DNA of 64,000 nt. Origin: Pseudomonas profundi (GTDB lineage Bacteria; Pseudomonadota; Gammaproteobacteria; Pseudomonadales; Pseudomonadaceae). Below are positions 36,977 through 46,066 of the stretch, piece after piece. The notes under the pieces are model-generated. The model saw nothing but the letters and a program-made list of their open reading frames with translations, was not told where the DNA came from and made no database searches. Each line of letters begins with the position of its first letter. Position 1 is the stretch's first letter. The stretch is from assembly GCF_008638305.1 (NCBI RefSeq), contig NZ_VTPZ01000009.1, positions 47,153 to 111,152 of the forward strand. Direction: 5' to 3'. The translations under genes and the position numbers were made by a program.

Positions 36977-38311
36977 CTATTTGAACAGCAGCCTGTTGCG
37001 CCAGCCACCCCAACGGTAATAGCCCAGGGAAAACAGCGAACTGATCATGAAGCTGATACCTATCCCCAATGCCACGCCGTTATCGCCGAACAGGGCCGTC
37101 GCGCCATAGGCCAATGGCACGCGCAGAATCCATAGGGAGATAATGTTCAGCGCCAGCACCGCGAACATTGCGCCCGCTCCACGCACCACGCTGTTGAAGA
37201 CGAAGTTCAGCCCGATGAAGGGGTAGAAGAAGGCAATCGTGCGTAAATAGCGGGTGCCAAACTCCACGCTGGCCTCGTCCTGAATGAACAGCATGACCAG
37301 CGGTTGCGCCCATATATAGAGCACCGTGCCCAACAGCAGCATGATGCTGGTGGTGTAGATGATGCCCGCTCGGGTGATCTGGCTGATCCGTGGCCAATGC
37401 CCGGCACCGATATTCTGCCCAGCCATGGCAGTGATGGCTGTTCCCAGCGCCACCGCCGGCAGCAGTATGAGGTGGTCCAGCCGCTGGGCAGCGCCAAAAC
37501 CGGCCACCGCATGCGCCCCCAGACTGTTTACCAGCGACAATATGACCGTGGTGCCGGAATGGATCACCACCATCTGCAACCCGGAGGGCACTCCCAACCG
37601 CAGAATGGTCTGCACCTCTACCCAGCGGGGCAGCTGCAACCAGAAACCATGGCCAGGAAACTTCCGCGCCAGATGCACCAGACTGTAAAGAAATGCGCCG
37701 CCCTGGGCCGCCACAAACGCCAGCGCCGCCCCGGTGATGCCCCACTTAAATACCCCGATGAACAGGGGTGACAGCACAGTGATCAGCGCCGTGGCCAGAA
37801 GCACAAAGTACAGCGGGGTGCGGCTATCACCAAAGGCACGCAGAACGGTACTGATGAAGTTGTAGCCCACCAGCAGCAAAGTGCCGCCGAAGGTGATCTG
37901 CAGGTATATCCGCGCCTCGTCGATAATCGCCGCAGGCGTATTGAGCAACCTCAGCAGTGTATCGGCGAAGCCGTAGCCAGCCAGACCAATAAGTGCCGAT
38001 AACGCCACCAGAATGATGAGGAAGGTGCTCAGATAGGCACGGATAGCCCCCGCATCGCCCCGGCCACGGAGCTGGGCAAAAATGGTCAGGGTGGCCTGAT
38101 TGACGCCCATGACAAACGCAAGCACGACCATCATCAGAATGGTACCGACCGTGACCGCACCAAAAGCCGCACTGCCCAGCAGGTTACCCACCCACAGACC
38201 ATTGATCAGCTGGATGGATACCTGCAACAGGCTAGTAACGACAATCGGCAGGGAAAAGCGCCCCAGGTGTCGGGCGATTGAGCCTTCAGTAAAGTTTTTC
38301 AGCGCGGTCAA
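36977..38311 (-). CDS. MATE-family multidrug efflux protein
   Basis: A 444-residue protein with twelve predicted helices in two homologous halves, beginning GSIARHLGRFSLPIVVTSLLQVSIQLINGLWVGNLLG, a standard MATE entry (PxxxTxLLQ...NxxD-like helix 1, here N instead of D). A second-half mirror motif is GVPSGLQMVVIHSGTTVILSLVNSLGAHAVAGFGAAQRL. It should export cationic or organic compounds by Na+ or H+ antiport. Its ATG overlaps the stop of the YqhA-like gene by 4 bp, so the two are co-transcribed. Confidence 0.9.
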   Translation of the reverse strand: MTALKNFTEGSIARHLGRFSLPIVVTSLLQVSIQLINGLWVGNLLGSAAFGAVTVGTILMMVVLAFVMGVNQATLTIFAQLRGRGDAGAIRAYLSTFLIILVALSALIGLAGYGFADTLLRLLNTPAAIIDEARIYLQITFGGTLLLVGYNFISTVLRAFGDSRTPLYFVLLATALITVLSPLFIGVFKWGITGAALAFVAAQGGAFLYSLVHLARKFPGHGFWLQLPRWVEVQTILRLGVPSGLQMVVIHSGTTVILSLVNSLGAHAVAGFGAAQRLDHLILLPAVALGTAITAMAGQNIGAGHWPRISQITRAGIIYTTSIMLLLGTVLYIWAQPLVMLFIQDEASVEFGTRYLRTIAFFYPFIGLNFVFNSVVRGAGAMFAVLALNIISLWILRVPLAYGATALFGDNGVALGIGISFMISSLFSLGYYRWGGWRNRLLFK

Positions 38312-38829
38312 CCGTGATGATTGCTATGGCTTTTCCCCATCAGGAACAGTGAGGCCGCCAAGGCCAATACCGAAAGAGCCAGATAGATGATATCCAGCGG
38401 CGTCAGGAAGCGAATATCCATGACTGCTCTGAAGAACTCGATGATCACAGCCAGGATAACCACACGGACAATCTTGTTCTTCAGCTCGTCAAACGACTGA
38501 ACATTAAAAGGATGGTTCTTGCCACTCTCCTCTGACGCCTCAATGGGCGACACGAACAGCCGGTATATGCCTAGCCCGAAAATGAGCAGCACCACCGCGA
38601 TCAAGTAGATATCGATTGCAATGATGATGTCAGTCACCAGGAACTCGTGGATATCTGTCGTACCTGTGCCGAGGTAATAATTAACGGTAGCCATTACCAG
38701 CTGAAGAATATCCATGGTTCCCACAACGAATAACGTCAGAGAGCCCAGAAGACTGGAGAGCACGGCAATAAGCACCAGAAAACGGGAGTGCCACAGAAAC
38801 TGCTCGAACTTTTTTTCTAGGGAATTCAT
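38308..38829 (-). CDS. YqhA/UPF0114-family membrane protein
   Basis: A 173-residue membrane protein of the UPF0114 (YqhA) family with four hydrophobic segments. The N-terminal FEQFLWHSRFLVLIAVLSSLLGSLTLF and the pattern IIIAIDIYLIAVVLLIFGLGIYRLFVSPI are characteristic. Function is unknown. It is the upstream partner of the MATE gene in a two-gene operon. The ATG at 38829 has an upstream AGGTCTTATCATTA region without a strong ribosome site. Confidence 0.85.
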   Translation of the reverse strand: MNSLEKKFEQFLWHSRFLVLIAVLSSLLGSLTLFVVGTMDILQLVMATVNYYLGTGTTDIHEFLVTDIIIAIDIYLIAVVLLIFGLGIYRLFVSPIEASEESGKNHPFNVQSFDELKNKIVRVVILAVIIEFFRAVMDIRFLTPLDIIYLALSVLALAASLFLMGKSHSNHHG

Positions 38830-38869
38830 TAATGATAAGACCTGTAAGTGATAATTGTGCCGCTGCCCG

Positions 38870-39172
38870 TCAGCTCTTCTTGCGCTTATAGGCAGGCTGA
38901 TCGTATCGGGCGTAGTTGATCACCGAATCCTGCCACTGAGAGACACTTTCCGCGCGCCGGGCATCGATAGTCTTACCGAAAGCGGCAAAGTGCGCCCGCT
39001 CCATCATCTCGGCCATCTCCTTACCGGTAGCGAATCCTAAAAAATACGCGCCCTGCATGAAGCCTTCCAGGCGGTGACGGTCCTCCGCCGGCACTTTGTA
39101 GCCTTCACTCAGTGCCGAGAAGTATTTGCGTAACCGCCTTTCCACTTCGGACAAATAGCCGTCTTTGTTCAT
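38870..39172 (-). CDS. Small conserved hypothetical protein (100 aa)
   Basis: A soluble, charged, mostly helical 100-residue protein (RRLRKYFSALSEGYKVPAEDRHRLEGFMQGAYFLG... near the N-terminus; lysine-rich tail KRKKS). The segment GFMQGAYFLGFATGKEMAEMMERAHFAAFGKT looks like a conserved amphipathic core. No signal peptide or membrane helix. I do not recognise a functional family. ATG 39172 is the only reasonable start. It sits 40 bp upstream of the YqhA-like gene on the same strand. Confidence 0.65.
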   Translation of the reverse strand: MNKDGYLSEVERRLRKYFSALSEGYKVPAEDRHRLEGFMQGAYFLGFATGKEMAEMMERAHFAAFGKTIDARRAESVSQWQDSVINYARYDQPAYKRKKS

Positions 39173-39234
39173 GGTCCAATCCCTCGTCTGTTGCTCCCTG
39201 TCAGTCCCTTATCTCTGCGTTAAGGACTTGGCGC

Positions 39235-39717
39235 TTAATCGAACACGTCGTACAGAATATCGGCGATCACGCCGGTCACCACAGACACCAATATCAATTC
39301 AGTGCCCGCCGTCTGCCATTCATAACCCGAATGCTGCGGTAGGCGGTCAAGAAAGGCGCCGGACTGCACTTTCTTGGCGATACCCGGCGGCAACGGCTTG
39401 CCCCGCCCCAGGTTCTTGCGAATACCGGGCGGCAATTCAGCGTACCCGTTAAAACCGGCACTGTGCGCGTATTCCCGGGCGCGCGTTGCAGTAATGCCCG
39501 CATGCACCAGCGAATCAAGAATGTCCCGGTCGCGGTGTTGATCCTCGCGATCCCGACTGCCCTGCCCTTTGCTCGAATTACCCTTACCGGACTGACCCGC
39601 ATGCTCGGCTGAATGCTTATGCTTCGGGCCCTTGCCCTCCGGCGGAGCGGCCTGCGCGGTGATGGCGAACAAGCTGCCAGCGATGAACAGCGTCATCACG
39701 GTTTTACGTCGTTGCAT
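39235..39717 (-). CDS. CigR-like periplasmic/membrane protein
   Basis: A 160-residue protein with an N-terminal signal sequence (MTLFIAGSLFAITAQA), a long basic, Gly/Ser/His-rich low-complexity region (residues 25-65), the paired motif ELPPGIRKNLGRGKPLPPGIAKKV (about 94-117) typical of the CigR/RcnB-type family, and a C-terminal hydrophobic helix (LILVSVVTGVIADILYDVF). CigR is described as an anti-virulence regulator in Salmonella; a role in this bacterium is unknown. The frame starts at 39717; an internal ATG (MTLF) seven codons later is possible. Confidence 0.75.
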   Translation of the reverse strand: MQRRKTVMTLFIAGSLFAITAQAAPPEGKGPKHKHSAEHAGQSGKGNSSKGQGSRDREDQHRDRDILDSLVHAGITATRAREYAHSAGFNGYAELPPGIRKNLGRGKPLPPGIAKKVQSGAFLDRLPQHSGYEWQTAGTELILVSVVTGVIADILYDVFD

Positions 39718-39878
39718 ATTCCATTACTCACTTGAGTTAACTTTCATCCAACCCCGATTCTGGCACCTTTCGTCCCTCGGCTGTTGGTATCAATCGTTTT
39801 GTCGTTATCATCCGTGTTGAACAGGCAATAACCGCCGGCATCGGCCTTTTGTCGGGGACGTCTGTTGAGGAGGCCCGC

Positions 39879-40901
39879 ATGAAACGTACCGATGCATTCA
39901 ATTCCGGCTTGAGCGAGAACGATATCACCGACGAGTCGGTATTTCTCAATCGTCGCCAGCTACTGCGCCAACTGGGCTTTATCGGCGCTGGTGGCCTGCT
40001 GGCTAGCACGTCCGGGCATGCCAGCGCCGGCCTGCTCGACTTGCTGGGCATTACCGATACGCCCGCAGAATCAGGCTTTAGCACCGAGCCGCTCTCGTTT
40101 GCCGCCGCGGACCGCAGTCCCGGACAGGTGCTGACCACCGAAGACAAGGTCACTGGCTACAACAATTTTTACGAATTTGGCACCGACAAGGCCGATCCGC
40201 GCCGCCACGCCCAGGATATGCAGGTCAAACCCTGGACCTTGACCGTGGGCGGCGAAGTCAACCAACCGCTAACGCTGGATTACGACGACCTGTTCCGCTT
40301 TGAGCTGGAAGAGCGCATTTACCGCCTGCGCTGCGTCGAGGCCTGGTCAATGGTCATTCCGTGGGTGGGGTTTCCGCTGGCCGCTTTATTGAAGCGGGCC
40401 GACCCCAACTCCGATGCCCGCTATGTGGCGTTTGAAACGCTGCACGACCCGGAAAATATGGCCGGCCAGCGCAACCGCTTTGCCGGCGGCGGTCTCGACT
40501 ACCCCTACGTGGAGGGGCTGCGTATTGATGAAGCCATGCATCCGCTGACGCTGGTGGCGGTGGGTCTGTACGGCAAGACCCTGCCACCCCAGAACGGCGC
40601 GCCGGTGCGACTGCTCGTACCCTGGAAATACGGCTTCAAAAGTATCAAGTCGGTGGTCAGCATCCGACTGGTGAAGGAGCAACCGCCCACCAGCTGGAAT
40701 CTGGCTGCACCGCGCGAATACGGCTTTTACGCCAATGTAAATCCGCAGGTGGATCATCCGCGCTGGAGCCAGGCCAGTGAGCGGCGCATCACCCGCGGCG
40801 GACTGGGCAGCGATGAGCGCATCCCCACGCAACTGTTTAACGGTTACGCAGAGCAGGTGGCACACCTGTATAAGGACATGGACCTCAAGCGTGCGTTTTA
40901 A
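39879..40901 (+). CDS. msrP: Periplasmic methionine-sulfoxide reductase catalytic subunit MsrP
   Basis: A 340-residue molybdopterin enzyme that repairs oxidised methionines in periplasmic proteins. A Tat signal is visible as [20 protein letters not shown] (about 27-46). The molybdenum ligand Cys lies in [19 protein letters not shown] (about residue 151), followed by [13 protein letters not shown] and the C-terminal [19 protein letters not shown], all standard for MsrP (YedY). ATG 39879 with GAGGAGG upstream is chosen. It overlaps msrQ by 11 bp. Confidence 0.95.
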   Translation: MKRTDAFNSGLSENDITDESVFLNRRQLLRQLGFIGAGGLLASTSGHASAGLLDLLGITDTPAESGFSTEPLSFAAADRSPGQVLTTEDKVTGYNNFYEFGTDKADPRRHAQDMQVKPWTLTVGGEVNQPLTLDYDDLFRFELEERIYRLRCVEAWSMVIPWVGFPLAALLKRADPNSDARYVAFETLHDPENMAGQRNRFAGGGLDYPYVEGLRIDEAMHPLTLVAVGLYGKTLPPQNGAPVRLLVPWKYGFKSIKSVVSIRLVKEQPPTSWNLAAPREYGFYANVNPQVDHPRWSQASERRITRGGLGSDERIPTQLFNGYAEQVAHLYKDMDLKRAF

Positions 40902-41505
40902 AGCCTTGCAGCTGCTGGTTCACGGACTGAGCCTGGGGTGGCTCGGGTGGGTGTATTATCTGGGTTTCTCGGACCAGTTGGGCGGCGATCCGGTGGAGGC
41001 CATTATCCATTACACCGGCAAGGGCGCCCTGCATCTGTTGATGCTGACCTTGCTGGTCGCGCCACTCAGCCGCTGGTTGAAGCAGCCTCGGCTGATGCGC
41101 CTGCGACGCCCGCTGGGGCTCTACAGCGCGCTATGGGCAGTCGCACACGTCAGTAATTATCTGACCTTTGACCTGCAGTTTGACTGGCGATTGATAGCGT
41201 CGGAACTGGTGCAACGACCCTATATTGTCGTCGGCCTGACGGCCCTGCTGATATTGCTGGTACTGGCCGTCACCTCGCTGCCGAAACTGGTGAGAAAACT
41301 GGGTCGCCGTTGGCGCACCCTGCACAGCGGGATTTATCTGGCACTGGTGCTGGTGTGCGTGCATTTCTGGTGGTCGGTCAAAGGGTTCGAGCTGGAGCCG
41401 CTGATCTATGGCCTGGTCGCGCTGGTGCTGTTGTCGCTCAAGCGGCGGCCATTGTGGCGGCTGGCGGAGCGTGCGCAGAAGGCCAGGCCCCCTATGGTAA
41501 AATAG
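40891..41505 (+). CDS. msrQ: Haem-binding membrane subunit MsrQ
   Basis: A 204-residue membrane cytochrome (ferric-reductase-like fold) that passes quinone-derived electrons to MsrP. About six hydrophobic helices; probable haem histidines are in [22 protein letters not shown] and [18 protein letters not shown]. The start is taken as GTG 40891 inside the msrP 3' end, since family proteins begin at [12 protein letters not shown]. The last third of the gene has a decayed copy at 43758-43878. Confidence 0.93.
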   Translation: MRFKALQLLVHGLSLGWLGWVYYLGFSDQLGGDPVEAIIHYTGKGALHLLMLTLLVAPLSRWLKQPRLMRLRRPLGLYSALWAVAHVSNYLTFDLQFDWRLIASELVQRPYIVVGLTALLILLVLAVTSLPKLVRKLGRRWRTLHSGIYLALVLVCVHFWWSVKGFELEPLIYGLVALVLLSLKRRPLWRLAERAQKARPPMVK

Positions 41506-41531
41506 CCGCTAAATTTAATCCGGAAACCCCA

Positions 41532-41903
41532 ATGCTTATATACTTTCTGATCGCCTGCGACCGCCTTGAAGAAAAGCGCGAGAAAAAACTGAGGCAGAAC
41601 CTGCCGGAGCTGCAAGCGGCTTTGCAGGCGTACGTTGATGCCAACACAGCTAACCAGGTCACGCTGATCAATGAGTGCGAGAGCGAGAATTGCGAAGACT
41701 GGCAGCTGGGAATCAGCCAGCGGGTGAAGAAGAATATTCACCTCAATTTGCCAGTGGATCTGTTCAACGGACTAGCCGAACAATATGGCATTGATTGCGA
41801 GGTAGGTTATATCGAAGACGATGCCCGCGAGCCGGTCAGTTATTTCGGTAAGCACGAGGGCAAGGGTGAGGCATTTTTGATAGCAGAGTATTTGGGGTTA
41901 TAG
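41532..41903 (+). CDS. Conserved hypothetical protein (123 aa)
   Basis: A soluble acidic protein beginning MLIYFLIACDRLEEKREKKLRQ. It has an N-terminal hydrophobic strand, a helix, a central NECESENCEDWQLGISQ with two cysteines, and a C-terminal EPVSYFGKHEGKGEAFLIAEYLG. No known domain recognised. ATG 41532 is chosen because the longer frame (from 41310) is antiparallel noise inside msrQ. It is 26 bp downstream of msrQ and may be co-transcribed. Confidence 0.7.
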   Translation: MLIYFLIACDRLEEKREKKLRQNLPELQAALQAYVDANTANQVTLINECESENCEDWQLGISQRVKKNIHLNLPVDLFNGLAEQYGIDCEVGYIEDDAREPVSYFGKHEGKGEAFLIAEYLGL

Positions 41904-41968
41904 CAGCGCACCCGGCGTGGTGATGGTCCCCGAATCAATGCCAACCGACCATAGTGGCTTTAACTCCA

Positions 41969-42772
41969 TCAATCGGGTCGGGGAAACCGAGGCGCACGCT
42001 TTGCCTTGAAAGCCGCTATACCTTCCGCTGCCTCCGCCCCGCCCAGAGCAATCGCCATCAGCTGCTTTTCGCGTTCAAGCTGGCGCTCGAAGACCTCCCT
42101 GACGGGTCCATCGAGCAGCTGCAAAATGGCAGTCTGCGACGCCCGGGCACCTTCTGCGAGCTGGGCTCCTAGCTCCAGCGCGGTTTCCAGCGCCTTACCT
42201 GGCGCCACGATATGATTGACTACGCCTGCCTGAGCGAATCGCTCAACCGGCAGCCTGCCACCAAACAACGCAATTTCAGCGGCCAGTTGATGGGGCAGAT
42301 TGGTGGCGAGAAATACGGAACCACCGCCGTCCGGCACCAGACCGGCCTTCACATACGCCAGAGAAATGTAACTGCCCTGCGCCGCGACAATCAGGTCCGC
42401 CGCAAAGGCCAGCGAAGCCCCGGCGCCCGCCGCCCCGCCTTCGATCGCGGCAATCACCGGCTTGGGACAGAACTTCAGCTTGAGCACCAGATCATGCAGA
42501 CGCTGAATCAGCGCCTCGCGCTCCGCCATAGACAACGCCGCGCGGGTCTCCAGCGAACGCAGATCACCGCCTGAACAAAAGAAATCGCCTGCGCCGCGTA
42601 GCACTATGTTTGCGATGTCCGGATTGTCCAGCGCCGCATCAATATGGCTTTCCATCTGTATATACATGGCCGTCTCCAGAGCATTGCGCTTATCCGGCCG
42701 GTTCAGGGTAAGCACGAGCGTAGGGCCATGGCTTTCAGCGAGTACGCTGTCGTTCGTTTGAGATGCGTTCAT
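41969..42772 (-). CDS. Enoyl-CoA hydratase/isomerase-family protein
   Basis: A 267-residue crotonase-fold protein. The oxyanion-hole segments are RGAGDFFCSGGDLRSLE (about 61-77) and AAIEGGAAGAGASLAFAADL (about 107-126). At the catalytic positions, the loop YVKAGLVPDGGGSVFL keeps the acidic residue (Asp) expected near residue 146, while the first Glu of true hydratases is not obvious, so isomerase or another crotonase activity is possible. The substrate is an acyl-CoA thioester of unknown kind. ATG 42772 is chosen over a long frame that runs into a repeat-containing gap. Confidence 0.88.
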   Translation of the reverse strand: MNASQTNDSVLAESHGPTLVLTLNRPDKRNALETAMYIQMESHIDAALDNPDIANIVLRGAGDFFCSGGDLRSLETRAALSMAEREALIQRLHDLVLKLKFCPKPVIAAIEGGAAGAGASLAFAADLIVAAQGSYISLAYVKAGLVPDGGGSVFLATNLPHQLAAEIALFGGRLPVERFAQAGVVNHIVAPGKALETALELGAQLAEGARASQTAILQLLDGPVREVFERQLEREKQLMAIALGGAEAAEGIAAFKAKRAPRFPRPD

Positions 42773-42972
42773 GAAGGGAGTCCGTGTCGTATGCGATGCG
42801 CATACAATACCGGAGGAGACCGAATCACGGGATCCGCTGATATCCGGGGTGCCGTTCTGTTTATGGTGATTAAAAAGGTAGTGCTCAATGTTCATCTGAC
42901 CCCGATTTCTGCTGTCTATACTTAATGATGGGTGACAGTCGATTTTTGTAGCCCTAACACTGGGAGCAGATC

Positions 42973-43522
42973 ATGAATAAAAAGAGAATTTTTAGCGCAA
43001 TTTTTGTTGACGTTGGGGATGACGGCCGATGCCCTCGCAGATAATGACTTCTATGGCGGAGCGAGCATCGGGCAGGCTACGATCGAAGCGTGCGACGGTG
43101 TCACCAATTGCGACGATGAAGACACCAGCTGGAAGATCTTCGGCGGTTGGGAGATGAATCCGAATATCGCCTTCGAGGCCGGTTGGGTGGATTTTGGTGA
43201 AATCACCGGATCGGTAGGCGGTTCGGCAGTCAGCGCCGAAGTGGACGGCTGGACTCTCGCGGCAAAAGGCATCCTGCCTATCAACGAACAGTTCGGCGTG
43301 TTCGGCGTGTTCGGCGTGTTCGGTAAGTTCGGCGCGATTATGTGGGATGTTAAAGGGAGCGGTGCCGCTTCCGGTACTAGCGACGATGGCACCGACCTAA
43401 TGTATGGGCTCGGCGCTCAATACATGATCACTAACCAGTTCGGTATTGTCGGTGAGTGGGAGTGGTTCGATATTGACAGTGATGTTGACCTTTTTTCGGT
43501 CGGGGTACTGTTCAAGTTCTAA
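42973..43522 (+). pseudogene. Outer-membrane beta-barrel protein with frameshift in the signal peptide
   Basis: The barrel frame (from 43004) encodes FYGGASIGQATIEA, FGGWEMNPNIAFEAGWVDFG, YGLGAQYMITNQFGIVGEWEWF and ends VGVLFKF, a small OmpA/OmpX-like barrel of about 172 residues. The natural ATG at 42973 (GGGAGCAGATC upstream; MNKKRIFSAI) is in another frame. Removing one T from the T5 run at 43001-43005 joins them into a sensible signal peptide, MNKKRIFSAILLTLG then MTADALADND. A 9-bp direct repeat (TTCGGCGTG, three copies near 43291-43320) adds an FGVFGVFGVFG run in one strand. It may be phase-variable, dead, or a sequencing error. Confidence 0.75.
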
Positions 43523-43649
43523 GATGCTCGATCAAGCCAAGGAACCCAATACGATCCTCGTCATCTTCGTAAATCGGCTCCCGCCGGTCGCCCCGAGCGG
43601 TGATGTGATAAAGCGCCCCGGCGAATTCCAGTCGTAGTGGTCGGGCCAT
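43512..43649 (-). pseudogene. N-terminal stub of a REP-associated tyrosine transposase (RAYT, IS200-like)
   Basis: From ATG 43649 the frame encodes MARPLRLEFAGALYHITARG, then DRREPIYEDDEDRIGFL, the classic RAYT/Y1-transposase beginning that includes the HITARG strand, and stops after 45 residues where full-length members have 150 or more. The catalytic HUH and Tyr parts are absent. GGGGTCAGGTCTTGC, a motif often seen beside such genes, lies about 75 bp upstream on the same strand (43725-43748). It overlaps the end of the barrel gene on the opposite strand. Confidence 0.75.
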
Positions 43650-43757
43650 TCCTTGGCTCCTTTGGTAGGAAAAGGAATGAGGTTGCCTACAAATACAGCG
43701 CCGGGCAACCACCGATGCGGGGGAGGGCAAAGGCAAGACCTGACCCCGTTTCCGCAT

Positions 43758-43878
43758 AGGTGCTGGTGGGTGTGCATTTCTGGTGGTCAGTCAAAGGGTC
43801 CGAGCTGGAGCAGCTGATCTATTGCCTGGTAGCGCTGTGCTGCTATCTTTCAAGCGACGGCCATTGTGGCGGGTGGTG
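43758..43878 (+). pseudogene. Decayed duplicate of the msrQ 3' end
   Basis: This stretch aligns along about 120 bp with 41347-41465 in msrQ, in the same orientation. TGCATTTCTGGTGGTC and CGGCCATTGTGGCGG are shared almost exactly; in between are scattered substitutions and small gaps that destroy the frame. It sits directly after the RAYT-associated motif. Confidence 0.8.
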
Positions 43879-43987
43879 TCATGGGCAAAGAGAGCGCTCT
43901 CAGCATAAGCACTAAGCCTGAGAACACAACACACCGGGCCAGATGAAATTTAATTTAAACTTCCCCACTTATCGGATAAGGAGCACC

Positions 43988-44572
43988 TTAGCCGCGACCA
44001 AGCCGCCGGACGCGCCGTATGGTTAGCTCAGATACTCGTTTCCAGTAGTACACCGCCTTCGCGGCTATTCTGGAGTTGTATTCTTTTTTGAAGTCAACTG
44101 AATAAACCTCAGCCCTCCCTATTTCGACAACAGTAATATCGTTACAGCGAAGTTCATGATATCCATGCGAGGTTTCAATCGTGAATATTAGTTGGGCGGG
44201 GATTTTCTTCTCTCCAAGGATCTCGATGCGCAGATCGATGTTTCCTTTCGCAGGAACCTCTGACTCTTGTTTTACCATGAACACAGAATTCCGGCTGGAT
44301 AGTCGCTCAGCGTACATAGGCTTCCCTCCTACCCGTTGCTCCACCTCGAAATATTTCTGCGAGAAGCAATCAATTCGCTTGGTTGCGACCGGGTACGATT
44401 TTCTGTTCCGTGTCACAAGGATAAACGTCAGGCCCTTATCTTTTTTATGTACCACCACCCTGGGAATACTCAGCGGCTTTCGCCTACTGTCATACCACCC
44501 ACCCATAACTGACATAATCGCTATGAGCGCTGCCAAGGAGGCAAGTGTATCTACAACAACTTTAAACTCCAT
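43988..44572 (-). CDS. Hypothetical protein with N-terminal membrane helix
   Basis: A 194-residue protein. One hydrophobic segment at about residues 5-25 (VVVDTLASLAALIAIMSVMGGW) anchors a basic, beta-rich cytoplasmic or periplasmic domain (IPRVVVHKKDKGLTFILVTRN; VFMVKQESEVPAKGNIDLRIEIL; FTIETSHGYHELRCNDITVVEIG). I do not recognise a family. ATG 44572 follows TTTGGAG. Base composition is visibly AT-richer than neighbours. It lies to the left of the IS3 element, which has cut a restriction-modification gene on its other side, so it may belong to the same foreign segment. Confidence 0.65.
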   Translation of the reverse strand: MEFKVVVDTLASLAALIAIMSVMGGWYDSRRKPLSIPRVVVHKKDKGLTFILVTRNRKSYPVATKRIDCFSQKYFEVEQRVGGKPMYAERLSSRNSVFMVKQESEVPAKGNIDLRIEILGEKKIPAQLIFTIETSHGYHELRCNDITVVEIGRAEVYSVDFKKEYNSRIAAKAVYYWKRVSELTIRRVRRLGRG

Positions 44573-44807
44573 GAGCACTCCAAAAAATAATAGTGATTAG
44601 CCCGCAAGCGACACTAGCGTAAGAAGATTAGAAAAGGGAACCCCTATACACCATCCTCGCCCATAAGAAACGTAGCGATTGTAGAGTAACAGGCAGGATT
44701 CGCTATCAAAATGCTTGATCTGTAACGCCCTTCTCCTAGACTGCCTCAGCGCAATCCATGAATCACACCGGGTTTCGTGGAGGCCTCAACTCTTGAGAGA
44801 ATGAAGC

Positions 44808-45131
44808 ATGAAGAAATCCAATAGCTACTCCCCTGAAGTCCGTGAACGTGCTGTGCGCATGGTTCTGGAGAACTTGAAGGACTACCCATCCGAGTGGGCA
44901 GCCATCGAGTCCATTGCACCCAAAATTGGCTGTGTCCCACAGACGCTGCATGGCTGGGTGCGCAAGCACCAGACCGACAACGGCCAGCGACCCGGTCAGA
45001 CGACTGAGGAGCGGGACCGCATCAAGGCCCTGGAGCGCGAGAATCGTGAGCTGCGTAAAGCGAACGAGATCCTCCGCCTGGCCAGTGCTTATTTTGCCCA
45101 GGCGGAGCTCGACCGCCGCAACAAACCCTGA
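44808..45131 (+). CDS. IS3-family transposase OrfA (helix-turn-helix protein)
   Basis: A 107-residue DNA-binding protein with the transposase-8 helix-turn-helix ([34 protein letters not shown]...[10 protein letters not shown]) and a C-terminal leucine-zipper-like coiled coil ([29 protein letters not shown]). orfB is in the -1 frame relative to orfA and is open from about 45125, so a fused OrfAB transposase can be made by -1 programmed frameshifting before the orfA stop. Confidence 0.93.
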   Translation: MKKSNSYSPEVRERAVRMVLENLKDYPSEWAAIESIAPKIGCVPQTLHGWVRKHQTDNGQRPGQTTEERDRIKALERENRELRKANEILRLASAYFAQAELDRRNKP

Positions 45132-45184
45132 ACGGCTTCGTCGACGAATATCGTGACCGTTACGGAGTCGAGTCGATCTGCCGA

Positions 45185-46030
45185 GTGGTGCAGATTGCTC
45201 CGTCCGGTTACTACCGGCATGCAGCTCGAGCTCGCCAGCCAGCGCTACGCAGCATGCGGGCCAGACAAGACGAGCTGCTGAGTAGTGAGATCCAACGCGT
45301 CTGGGATGACAACATGCAGTGTTATGGCGTCGTGAAGGTGTGGAAGCAGCTACATCGAGAGCGTATCAACGTCGCGCGTTGCACGGTGCAAAGGTTGATG
45401 CGCCGGCTTGGGTTACAGGGTGTTCGCCGCGGCCAGATAATCCGTACTACGGTGCCTGATGGGAAGCTTGTATGCCCGCTCGACAAGGTCAATCGCCAAT
45501 TCCATGCCAGTCGCCCAAACGAGCTGTGGGTCTCAGACTTTACCTACGTTTCAACGTGGCAGGGCTGGCTGTACGTGGCCTTCGTGATAGATGTCTTTGC
45601 ACGCAGAATCGTTGGCTGGCGCGTCAGCAACAACATGAAGACTGAGTTCGTGCTGGATGCGCTGGAGCAGGCGCTGTATGCAAGGCAGCCAGGACGATCA
45701 GATAATCTGATCCACCATAGTGACCGTGGCAGTCAATACGTCTCCATCCGCTACACAGAGCGTCTCGCGGAGGCCGGAGTAGAGCCCTCTGTTGGTAGCA
45801 AAGGAGACAGCTACGACAACGCTTTGGCTGAGACCATCAACGGATTGTACAAGGCGGAACTGATACACCGGCAATCATGGCGGAGTCGCGAAGCAGTAGA
45901 AATAGCCACCCTGAAATGGGTTCACTGGTTCAATCATCAGCGCCTTCTGGGATCGATTGGACATATACCGCCGGCAGAAGCTGAGGCAAACTTCTACCAG
46001 CAACACACAGGTCAGGCCGTGGCGGCCTGA
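45185..46030 (+). CDS. IS3-family transposase OrfB (DDE integrase)
   Basis: A 281-residue rve-type integrase. The DDE triad is visible as WVSDFTYVSTW (first Asp), HHSDRGSQYVS (second Asp) and NALAETINGLYKAELI (Glu), with the K/R seven residues later. The separate GTG start at 45185 is only one option; the frame extends upstream ([19 protein letters not shown]) to overlap the end of orfA, where -1 frameshifting would produce the OrfAB fusion. Confidence 0.93.
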   Translation: MVQIAPSGYYRHAARARQPALRSMRARQDELLSSEIQRVWDDNMQCYGVVKVWKQLHRERINVARCTVQRLMRRLGLQGVRRGQIIRTTVPDGKLVCPLDKVNRQFHASRPNELWVSDFTYVSTWQGWLYVAFVIDVFARRIVGWRVSNNMKTEFVLDALEQALYARQPGRSDNLIHHSDRGSQYVSIRYTERLAEAGVEPSVGSKGDSYDNALAETINGLYKAELIHRQSWRSREAVEIATLKWVHWFNHQRLLGSIGHIPPAEAEANFYQQHTGQAVAA

Positions 46031-46066
46031 CTTAAACGGAATGGCCTCCATAAAACCCGGTACGAT

